Assembly (NCBI GenBank): GCA_014382645.1
Contig: JACNJI010000394.1
Location: forward strand, 1 to 15,343
DNA: 15,343 nt
DNA from: Verrucomicrobiota bacterium
Lineage (GTDB): Bacteria > Verrucomicrobiota > Verrucomicrobiia > Opitutales > Seribacteraceae
Reading direction: 5' to 3'
Shown one piece after another: positions 1 through 7,150 of this stretch. Numbering within the stretch: the first letter of the stretch is position 1; every line of letters begins with the position of its first letter. Position numbers and translations under genes: made by a program. Under the pieces are notes generated by a model that worked only from the letters and a program-made list of their open reading frames with translations, ran no database searches and was not told the origin of the DNA.

Positions 1-1
1 G

Positions 2-1438
2 TCCCTCAGCTTGGCGCTTTCCACCAAAGAGCAGCATAATATCACATTACTTTTCACAGATGACAACGCATCGCAGCCACTAAGCGACTACGGGCATGGA
101 CTAAACAAGAAGCCGACTCTGAACCGCATCACAAAGGAGGGCATGCTCTTCCGGCGTTGTCTCGTGACTAATTCGATATGCGCGCCGTCTCGGGCCGTAA
201 TCCTGACGGGAAAATACTCGCACCTGAACGGGCAACGCACCAACAAGGACGTCTTCGACGGTTCACAGCAAACCGTCCCCAAGCTCCTGCAAAAGGCGGG
301 TTACCAAACGGCCATCGTGGGAAAGTGGCACCTGAAGTCGCCCCCCACGGGCTTCGACCACCATGAGGTGCTCGTAGGACAAGGTAGTTACTACAACCCG
401 ATACTAATAACCAATGGCGAACGGGTGAAGCACGAGGGATACACCACGGACCTGATAACCGATCGAGCGTTCGATTGGCTGGGCAAGCGAGACAAGAAAA
501 AGCCGTTCTTTCTAATGTGCCAACACAAGGCGCCCCACGGTCGATGGGAACCGGCTCTCCGGCATTTGGGCATGTTCGACGACATGACGATTCCGGAGCC
601 CCCCACCCTCTTCGACGACTACGCGGGCAGAGGCAAAGCCGCCTCCATGCACAAGATGGGAATAGCCGACCACATGGGAGACGCTCGCCTGATGTTCAAG
701 TACTCGAGTAAGTTCACGCCGGAGCAGTTCAAGGTCTTCGACGGATATTTTCGGCCGCGCAACGAGTCCTTTCTCGCCGCCAAGCTCAAGGGAAAGGAAC
801 GCACCCGTTGGCATTACCAACGCTACATCAAGAACTACTTAAGCTGCGTCAAAGCCGTGGATGAAAACGTGGGGCGATTACTCGACTATCTGGACAAGCA
901 AGGATTGGCCGATAACACGGTGGTCATCTACAGTTCGGACCAAGGTTTTTATCTTGGTGAGCACGGCTGGTTCGACAAGCGCTGGATGTTCGACGAGAGC
1001 CTGCGAACTCCCTTGATAGCCAGATGGCCGGGCGTAACCAAACCTGGAACCGAATCGGCCGACATGGTGTCGAACGTTGATTTCGCGAAGACCTTTCTTG
1101 AGATTGCGGGAACCTCCATACCCACCGAGATGCAGGGCCGAAGCCTCGTCCCGATCCTAAAGGGCAAAACACCCGATGACTGGAGAACCTCCCACTACTA
1201 CCACTACTACGAGGCAGGAGGTCATGGCGTACCCATCCATTACGGAGTGACTACAAAAAACCACAAGTTGATCCGCTATCCCGCGCCCATCGACGAATGG
1301 GAACTCTATGACCTGGAGAAAGACTCCCGAGAGTTGAACAGCGTATTCGGCAAACCGGAGTATGCCCAAGCGACCAAGCAACTGGAGAAGGAGCTGCGCA
1401 GACTGCGAAAAGAATTGAAGGTCACTGAAGAAAAGTGA
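2..1438 (+). CDS. Type I sulfatase (FGly-dependent, S1 family), 5' end cut by window edge
   Basis: This is an exported sulfatase that should hydrolyse sulfate esters, probably on a polysaccharide. The reading frame is open to the left edge. The residues before the first usable start (TTG at 11) read SLSLALS, which looks like the end of a signal peptide, so the true start is probably upstream and the TTG is an internal Leu. Numbered from that TTG (475 residues), the hallmarks are metal-binding DD at 17-18, the formylglycine motif CAPSR at 57-61 followed by LTG, GKWHL at 104-108, H172/K173, and the D310-Q311 metal pair in SSDQGFYLGEHGW. The C-terminal part (DEWELYDLEKD) is typical of the family. 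Overall it resembles N-acetylglucosamine-6-sulfatase or mucin-desulfating enzymes, but the substrate is inferred. The essential Cys needs a maturase (FGE or anSME), and neither is encoded here. The DUF1080 gene follows after 56 bases. Confidence 0.95.
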   Translation, partial: SLSLALSTKEQHNITLLFTDDNASQPLSDYGHGLNKKPTLNRITKEGMLFRRCLVTNSICAPSRAVILTGKYSHLNGQRTNKDVFDGSQQTVPKLLQKAGYQTAIVGKWHLKSPPTGFDHHEVLVGQGSYYNPILITNGERVKHEGYTTDLITDRAFDWLGKRDKKKPFFLMCQHKAPHGRWEPALRHLGMFDDMTIPEPPTLFDDYAGRGKAASMHKMGIADHMGDARLMFKYSSKFTPEQFKVFDGYFRPRNESFLAAKLKGKERTRWHYQRYIKNYLSCVKAVDENVGRLLDYLDKQGLADNTVVIYSSDQGFYLGEHGWFDKRWMFDESLRTPLIARWPGVTKPGTESADMVSNVDFAKTFLEIAGTSIPTEMQGRSLVPILKGKTPDDWRTSHYYHYYEAGGHGVPIHYGVTTKNHKLIRYPAPIDEWELYDLEKDSRELNSVFGKPEYAQATKQLEKELRRLRKELKVTEEK

Positions 1439-1494
1439 TCCGCCCCACCCTACCTGCGCTTGCCAAGATCTAAACAATCCGAAACCCTAACAAA

Positions 1495-2256
1495 ATGAAA
1501 ATCTTAGCCACCCTCATCATCAGCCTTCTCTTCATCATGCTCGCACAAGCCGAGGAGGACAAGACCACGCCTAAAGCTCTAAACGACCGCTTATCCGTAA
1601 AAGGATGGAAATCCATGGGCGAAAAGGATTTCGCCCAAGTAAATTGTGACCCGGAGACCTTTCAGTTCAAGAAGGACGGCACCATTCACTGCACGGGAAA
1701 GCCAAGCGGTGGTTTGCGCTCGGTAAAGGTCTACAAGAATTTCGAGGTAGCCTTCGAGTGGCGACACCTTAGGCACGCGGGCAATGCAGGGGTGTTCCTG
1801 TGGTGTCCCCGCGAAGTGCTCGACAAATTGCCACGCGGTCGATTACCGCAGGGGATAGAAGTGCAGATTCTCGACTTGGGTTATGAGGCGAATCACCTGA
1901 AGAACAAGGGCAAGCATTCGGACTGGTTTACCAGCCATGGGGACGTATTCCCCGTGGGCGTTGGTCGAATGAAGGCCTTTACCCCGGAGATCACCTACAC
2001 GGCGGAGGACGGAACGAAATACAAGGTCGGCAAGCCCACGAGCAGTCGCTGCTTCCCCACCAAGCGCTTAACCAAGGGAGTGGGCGAATGGAACCATTAT
2101 TACATCGAGGCCAAAAAGGGCGAAGCTCGGCTGTGGGTAAACGGCGAAGAGGTTTCCGGTGGCTACGAGTGCAAACCGAGCGAAGGGCACTTCGTACTCG
2201 AATCCGAAGGCGCCCCGATGGATTATCGCGGAATGAGATTGCGTGAACTTCCTTAA
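1495..2256 (+). CDS. Secreted DUF1080 / 3-keto-disaccharide hydrolase-like protein
   Basis: A 253-residue exported protein. Residues 1-19 form a clear signal peptide with cleavage after AQA. The mature part has the concanavalin-like (jelly-roll) pattern of DUF1080 (Pfam 3-keto-disaccharide hydrolase): NFEVAFEWRH, NAGVFLW, GIEVQILD, GEWNHYYIEAKKGEARLWVNG and a closing segment ending LRELP. Some DUF1080 members act on 3-keto-glycosides and many are uncharacterised glycan-associated proteins, so exact activity here is inferred. It lies 56 bases after the sulfatase and 22 bases before the propeller gene on the same strand, consistent with a polysaccharide-processing operon. The ATG is fixed by the signal peptide; upstream is a C/A-rich stretch without a Shine-Dalgarno sequence. 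Confidence 0.9.
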   Translation: MKILATLIISLLFIMLAQAEEDKTTPKALNDRLSVKGWKSMGEKDFAQVNCDPETFQFKKDGTIHCTGKPSGGLRSVKVYKNFEVAFEWRHLRHAGNAGVFLWCPREVLDKLPRGRLPQGIEVQILDLGYEANHLKNKGKHSDWFTSHGDVFPVGVGRMKAFTPEITYTAEDGTKYKVGKPTSSRCFPTKRLTKGVGEWNHYYIEAKKGEARLWVNGEEVSGGYECKPSEGHFVLESEGAPMDYRGMRLRELP

Positions 2257-2278
2257 ATAACCAACCCCCTTCAGAACC

Positions 2279-3529
2279 ATGAAAACGACGAAGTTTCTTC
2301 TCCTTACTCTCTTTGCCGGCTCCACCTTGTGGTCCGCACCGAAAAAGCATTGGCCGGCTTGGCGCGGGCCTGATGCATCGGGTTCCTCCGAGGGAGGGTC
2401 CTACCCCACCAAGTTGAACGGTACGGAAAATCTGATATGGAAAGTCCCCCTCCCTGGCAAGGGATGCTCCACTCCAGTGGTATGGGGAGAACGAATACTG
2501 CTCACCTGCCCCGTCGATGGGGAGGACGCCGTACTGGGTTACGACTGGGAAGGGGAAAAGCTCTGGCAAACCACTCTCGGTAAGGAACGCAAGGGCAAGC
2601 ACAGAAACGGTTCGGGCAGCAACCCTTCCGTTGTGACGGACGGCGAGAGCATCTTTAGCCTTTTCAAGAGCGGCAACTTCGGAGGTCTCGATTTCAATGG
2701 GAAGGTCCGATGGAAAACCAACTTGTCGGGCTACGGCAGCGATTCCCTCTACTGGGACTTCGGGACCTCCCCCATCCTGACCGATAAGCATGTGATCGTA
2801 GCCCTAATGAGAGAAAAAAACTCATGGCTCATCGCATTCGAGAAAGCCAGCGGGAAGGTGGCATGGAAAGTCGAGCGCAACTATGAAACTCCGAGAGAAG
2901 GCGATCATAGTTACGCCACTCCCATTCTGATTGAGCACGAGGGCAAGGAAGCTATTTTGGTATGGGGAGCAGAACGTCTAACAGCCCACTCCGCAAAGGA
3001 TGGTTCGATCCTATGGATTTCCTCGGGATTCAATCCCAAGAAGAAAAACAACTGGGTAGTGGTCGGGTCCCACCTCGTAGCAGGCAACGTGGCAATTGTC
3101 CCCTACGGTCGAGGTAGCCACCTGGCCGGCATCCGCATGGGCGGCAAGGGAGACGTGACTGAATCCAATCGTCTATGGACACGCTCCGACTCCGGTTCCT
3201 TCGTTCCCACTCCAGCCGTTGCCGACGGAAAGGTTTACGTTCTGCGCGATCGGGGTGAAGTCCACTGCATCGACCCAAAGACAGGGAAAAGCCATTGGGA
3301 GGATGCCTTTCCAAAATCCAGTTCGAGCTACTACGGGTCTCCCACGATAGCCGGGAACAAACTTTACGCCCCTCGCGAAGACGGTGTCATCCTCGTCGCC
3401 GACGTATCGGACGGCTTTCGCTTCCTCGCCGAGAACGACATGGGCGAACGCGTAATCGCTTCTCCCGTCCCCGTGGCCAATCGCCTACTCATCCGTGGCG
3501 AAAAACACCTATTCTGCCTCGGGGAATAG
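2279..3529 (+). CDS. Secreted PQQ-like beta-propeller repeat protein
   Basis: A 416-residue exported protein. The signal peptide is residues 1 to about 20 (hydrophobic FLLLTLFAG, cleavage near WSA). The mature N-terminus, WPAWRGPDASG, is the usual opening of the PQQ-like/WD40-like propeller proteins that are abundant in Planctomycetes and Verrucomicrobia. Propeller blades follow, with recurring patterns such as NLIWKVPLPG, GEKLWQTTLG, GKVRWKTNLSG, GKVAWKVERN, GSILWISSG and GKSHWEDAFP. No catalytic site is recognisable. Family members are often scaffolds or of unknown function, so I do not assign an enzyme activity or claim that it binds PQQ. It is the third gene of the probable sulfatase operon. 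Its stop is only 8 bases from the stop of the convergent gene on the minus strand, leaving no room for a terminator. Confidence 0.9.
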   Translation: MKTTKFLLLTLFAGSTLWSAPKKHWPAWRGPDASGSSEGGSYPTKLNGTENLIWKVPLPGKGCSTPVVWGERILLTCPVDGEDAVLGYDWEGEKLWQTTLGKERKGKHRNGSGSNPSVVTDGESIFSLFKSGNFGGLDFNGKVRWKTNLSGYGSDSLYWDFGTSPILTDKHVIVALMREKNSWLIAFEKASGKVAWKVERNYETPREGDHSYATPILIEHEGKEAILVWGAERLTAHSAKDGSILWISSGFNPKKKNNWVVVGSHLVAGNVAIVPYGRGSHLAGIRMGGKGDVTESNRLWTRSDSGSFVPTPAVADGKVYVLRDRGEVHCIDPKTGKSHWEDAFPKSSSSYYGSPTIAGNKLYAPREDGVILVADVSDGFRFLAENDMGERVIASPVPVANRLLIRGEKHLFCLGE

Positions 3530-3537
3530 CCAAGAGA

Positions 3538-5601
3538 CTACTGAAAGGAAAAGAGTCCGGTTCCGTTCAGTTGAATGTTCCCATTCGGGGTAGCGAAAAC
3601 AACCGATACGTCTTGAGATCCGCTACCGGAGCCAGTTGGTATGGCCAAACTACCTGTAACGCTGGTTGTAGTTGACCTTACCACCCCCATTAATGCAATT
3701 CCCCCGACCTGAACTGAGCTAGGGGCAACACTCGCGGGCGGCAAGGGAGGTTGAGAATTGGCGTCGAGGGTAATAGTGACGGAAACGGTATTTCCGACAC
3801 TTCCTGCAGAAGGAGAGATTGAAACGATTCCAGTTCCCTGCGCATTGTTTTCACCTCCGGAATTCGTAGTGGATTCCCCAACTCCGGAAACTCCAGATGC
3901 AGAGGGGGTCCCCCGATATTTTCTGATCGTATATGGATAGGCGATTTGCATCGTTTTAAATTCCGAAGCGATTGCAGTCATGGCATTAGCATTAAGCGTA
4001 GCCTGCATGGCTTCAATGAACTTGACGAAGGTACTGAAGCTGTCCGTTCCCGAAATGGAAACGCCATTGACCATAAAGCCAACCTTGAGAGCTACAATAT
4101 AGGCGGTATCATCCGTCCATGAAAGGGGTAGAAGATTATGTTTGTTGAGAGTATTGCGGACATCGTATCCGTAATGCGGATTGAGGTAGCGGAGCACTGT
4201 ACCGTCGGGGTCCGCCTCGATACTCATAACATAGTGATAGATGCCCTCGGGGAACTCCGGAGTTGGCGAAACCAAACCATTACACTCGTCTAGGTCTCCG
4301 CTGCCTTCGACGTATGCGGGATTCCCGGCTGAGTCGTTTGCACCCGTGTAACTATTCGCAAGTAGGACTCCGGTCTTATTGTCGACATTTTTCCAACCAA
4401 CGGGTCCGTAAATAGGCCAACCATCCACCGCAAAGCCGATTAAGGGAGAATGACCATTTGGGACAAGGAGGGCATCGATTTCGTCACATTTGTCTTTCTC
4501 CGACTTCCAGACATCCTTGATCAAGCGAAGGCAAGTCGGATACTTGTGATAATGGTATACGCCGTTAATTTGGGGATGCCCGCAACAACCGGAAAAGATT
4601 CTACCGTAAGCAGCCGTTTCATTCGGATCCTCGAAGGGGTTATATACAGGTATACCGTTCAGTGCGACACCCACTGTGCCCAGAGAGGTATCGGTAGCGT
4701 TTGTATTGTTTACAGGATTGAGCGGAATGCGAAAGATTTCCTCGGCAACTGCAACTTGGTTGGGATTGTTTCCCCCGCTTGCTCCGAGATTATTCTCGCT
4801 CAGCTTAAGGCTTTCGAAACCTCCGTTGGCGCCGGTGTTCCAGCCGTTGGTAATGTCGATCCCCATGATAGTTGGGGTGTAGTTTGGCACGCCATTTCCC
4901 GTGACGACCATCTGGTCGAGATCCGTATCGTGTTCAACCGATATGGAGCTCGACACGGATTGACCGCCAATAGTCAAAACCTCGGGACTACTTCCCGCCA
5001 ATTGCCGCAGGTAGTTTGCCGCCACCAAGCGAGCTCGTCGCTCAAAAGCAGTTGATCCTTGAAGAAAGAGCGGATCAGTACTCGCTGAACTTATGCTCTC
5101 CTCCCCAACTTGGCGCCAACCGTCGGAAATGGCTGAATCCTTTACGAAATATAAAATTCCGGATTCTCGACTCATGGTAAACTTACCAATGACGACGTCT
5201 GGAAACTTACTGGCCAAAGACACCAACGGGGTCCAAGTCTTGGTCTCGTAATCGTAAAAGGACAGATTTCCAGAATCACTCCCGAAATAGAGCCATGAGG
5301 AAAGGTCGTTAAAATAGATCCAAGGATAGTAAGCTTCCTTGACCCACAACCAATTCCAATTTGGATGGTAGAGCCAAGTGGCATCCGTGCCCGCATCGAC
5401 CGGGTAGAGCCAGCCTAAGGATTCGTGATGAATCCAGTTCGTACTCGAGTCATAAAAGCTCCCGAACCAAGAACTTTGCTTCCAACCGGAAACCGAGTCG
5501 GAAGTACCGTATCGGATATAGTTCCCATCCACAGCGCGAACCACATGGTTAAGACCTGAAAGGAAAATGACGCCGAAGAGAAAACTTTTGAATTTGATCA
5601 T
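3538..5601 (-). CDS. Large secreted protein: Trp-rich module, YHYH domain, IPT/TIG-like C-terminus
   Basis: 687 residues from the ATG at 5601. A TTG two codons upstream is also possible, but the ATG directly starts a good signal peptide (MIKFKSFLFGVIFLSGL...). Domains in order: an 86-residue Trp-rich module (about 38-123); a linker; a YHYH domain (about 245-495) with GVALNGIPVYNP, CCGHPQINGVYHYHKYP (the diagnostic YHYH at 349-352), GFAVDGWPIYGP and PEGIYHYVMS; a Ser/Gly/Thr-rich linker (about 565-590); and a C-terminal beta-sandwich of IPT/TIG type (SPSAGSVGNTVSVTI, residues 591-687). The paired Cys, His and aromatic residues of the YHYH domain suggest metal or ligand binding, but its function is not established. 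The protein is probably extracellular or surface-exposed. The Trp-rich module is duplicated in the gene at 6224-8440. Confidence 0.9.
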   Translation of the reverse strand: MIKFKSFLFGVIFLSGLNHVVRAVDGNYIRYGTSDSVSGWKQSSWFGSFYDSSTNWIHHESLGWLYPVDAGTDATWLYHPNWNWLWVKEAYYPWIYFNDLSSWLYFGSDSGNLSFYDYETKTWTPLVSLASKFPDVVIGKFTMSRESGILYFVKDSAISDGWRQVGEESISSASTDPLFLQGSTAFERRARLVAANYLRQLAGSSPEVLTIGGQSVSSSISVEHDTDLDQMVVTGNGVPNYTPTIMGIDITNGWNTGANGGFESLKLSENNLGASGGNNPNQVAVAEEIFRIPLNPVNNTNATDTSLGTVGVALNGIPVYNPFEDPNETAAYGRIFSGCCGHPQINGVYHYHKYPTCLRLIKDVWKSEKDKCDEIDALLVPNGHSPLIGFAVDGWPIYGPVGWKNVDNKTGVLLANSYTGANDSAGNPAYVEGSGDLDECNGLVSPTPEFPEGIYHYVMSIEADPDGTVLRYLNPHYGYDVRNTLNKHNLLPLSWTDDTAYIVALKVGFMVNGVSISGTDSFSTFVKFIEAMQATLNANAMTAIASEFKTMQIAYPYTIRKYRGTPSASGVSGVGESTTNSGGENNAQGTGIVSISPSAGSVGNTVSVTITLDANSQPPLPPASVAPSSVQVGGIALMGVVRSTTTSVTGSLAIPTGSGSGSQDVSVVFATPNGNIQLNGTGLFSFQ
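5233..5490 (-). repeat. Trp-rich module, copy A (86 codons)
   Basis: This segment encodes an 86-residue module with eleven tryptophans, running from SGWKQSSW to the Trp of ETKTW. It aligns without gaps to copy B at 7262-7519. By hand, 52 of 86 residues are identical, including GWLYPVD and DATWLYHP. A looser GxYxR match extends about 12 residues further toward the N-terminus. I associate such WLY/WIY-rich blocks with secreted verrucomicrobial proteins. A role in surface attachment or carbohydrate contact is only a guess. Confidence 0.85.
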
Positions 5602-5674
5602 TCGCAAACTTCAGCACGAGCCATGCCAATGACAGCAATGCCACAAGAATCCCGTGAACCTCTAAATTTCGAGT
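5602..5674. promoter_or_regulatory. Short divergent intergenic region
   Basis: These 73 bases separate the divergent starts at 5601 (-) and 5675 (+). Any promoter for either gene must lie here or within the opposite coding sequence. I see no convincing -35/-10 pair. On the minus strand the sequence AAGTTTGCGA lies immediately before the ATG at 5601, and the same 10 bases occur at 11955-11964 upstream of the PfkB kinase gene. Confidence 0.25.
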
Positions 5675-7150
5675 ATGCTAGGAAATATAAACGGTATAAA
5701 AAGACCCTTAGCTCCCGTATCCCTAGATCGTTTGGTTGTAAAACTTAGCGACGATAGTGGAAACCTTCATGAAATAGATTCCGCAATAAGATTTGAATCT
5801 AGGCTAGATCCAGACGCTGTAAGGCTAGAATTAAAAATGGGAGGTCTTGACGATTCTTTAATGAAAGTAAGAGAGGGAGGCATTTTTTATGAGTATGTCC
5901 CCCTTAAGGGTCAACGATGGACAATTGGGGCAGGATATGGAGACACAACCATAAATGGAGAGGTTACGGAAAAGAGGCATAAAATACACGCCAAAATAGA
6001 AACTCGGGATTTATTCTTTCAGTTTGATTATTTAAAATCACATAGAGACAACGGGACGATGAATGAATACCGGGCCACTCTTCATAACAAACTGACAAAA
6101 AACATAACTTACGGCCTTGATGCTCTTTATTTTAGCGGCAAAACAGACGTTCATTACTCAGATGATGGAAAATCTGTTGCCGAGGATCTCTTTCTGGGTA
6201 TGGGTTTGATTTGGCGCTGGTAATTATTTCGCAATTAATTCCAAACGGCAATCATAGGGAAGATTTATATCTCTGTAGACTGTTCCGTTATGGGTTATCG
6301 ACCCTGGCGTTTCAGAATTTCTGGCAAAGGTTACCTCGAATTCAGATTGGGGAGGAATAACGTCATCCGAATCCCAAATTGCCATGTACCCAGTTGCATC
6401 GGTTGCGTCAGATAGATAATATCTGGCCCCGACATATATGTGGTCTGCGTAATTGTGATCGTTTGTTTTCATAGGCCAGCCCCCGAAAGTAGAAAGCCCA
6501 TATTTAGTTTTCATCAATTGAGCCACAACATTTGTTTGGCCTGAAAATACAGAACCAGAAGGTAAGGCAAGTAACCCCTCCGTATAACTGACATGCGGTC
6601 CAAGTGAATTATTGCTGATTGATTCATACATGTGACTTGATCTCCATTCCCCTTGGGGTGATGTTGGAAAATCAAACGGCCTGGGAATCTTGTTCCAGTT
6701 GGCTGAATTATTCGGAACGTCTGAATCCAAAAGGATATCCCCGGGGTTTATATTGCCATTTTGGGTAAAACTAAACGGAACGGTCATATAATCTGATTCC
6801 GCACCAGGCGTAGCCTTTACAAACCCCCAAGTATACCTTGAGTCAGGAGACCCTCCTGAGGCCGGCTTCAATACCGTACCGTTTTGTTTTATAGTAATGT
6901 GCATGAGCTCATTATCCAAATGCCCCCAGTTATTAAGACTAACCAAAGAATGCCTTTTGAACTTCAGCCTGATCTTTATTCCCTTGAATGCTTTATTCTG
7001 AAGTTTCGCGGTTAAGGGAGCTTCTTTATGAAAGCCATTAAATTTATATTGAATCGTATTCCATTTTTGAGCGACTAATTGGGAACTCCATGTAGCAGCC
7101 GTCATTCCATACCCCGCAAAACCCAAGTCCGTATAATTTGTTGTCGCCGC
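5660..7150. other. AT-rich compositional island, possible transferred segment
   Basis: Hand-counted G+C in single 60-base rows is 24/60 (5761-5820), 20/60 (6001-6060) and 24/60 (6481-6540), against 38/60 (7501-7560) and 41/60 (9001-9060). The island covers the orphan barrel-like frame and the C-terminal part of the EF-hand protein, and it ends inside that gene roughly between 7080 and 7200. I see no IS ends, integrase gene, tRNA or flanking repeat, so the mechanism of entry is unknown. Both edges are approximate. Confidence 0.6.
5675..6223 (+). CDS. Orphan beta-barrel-like protein, possibly a truncated remnant
   Basis: I do not recognise this 182-residue protein. It has no signal peptide. 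Much of it is built from alternating hydrophobic/polar stretches (AIRFESRL, GGIFYEYVPL, RWTIGAGYGD, DLFFQFDYLKS, EYRATLHNKL, ITYGLDALYF, LFLGMGLIWRW) that resemble outer-membrane strands. It ends in Trp, and a terminal aromatic residue is typical of barrels recognised by BamA. Without a signal peptide it could be the C-terminal part of a larger porin-like gene that lost its 5' end. The frame is closed by a stop at 5663-5665. The gene is clearly AT-rich (24/60 G+C at 5761-5820, 20/60 at 6001-6060 by hand count) and uses many AAA, ATA and AGA codons, unlike most of the window. Its stop abuts the stop of the convergent gene at 6224 with no base between. Confidence 0.6.
   Translation: MLGNINGIKRPLAPVSLDRLVVKLSDDSGNLHEIDSAIRFESRLDPDAVRLELKMGGLDDSLMKVREGGIFYEYVPLKGQRWTIGAGYGDTTINGEVTEKRHKIHAKIETRDLFFQFDYLKSHRDNGTMNEYRATLHNKLTKNITYGLDALYFSGKTDVHYSDDGKSVAEDLFLGMGLIWRW

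Noticed and set aside
1991..2791. 266-codon frame on the minus strand across the DUF1080 and propeller genes
   Set aside because: It is antisense to two well-supported exported proteins, spans their junction and has an Arg/Pro/Ser-rich product with no recognisable domain.
4450..5055. 201-codon plus-strand frame inside the YHYH gene
   Set aside because: The opposite strand encodes the conserved YHYH domain; this product has no family features.
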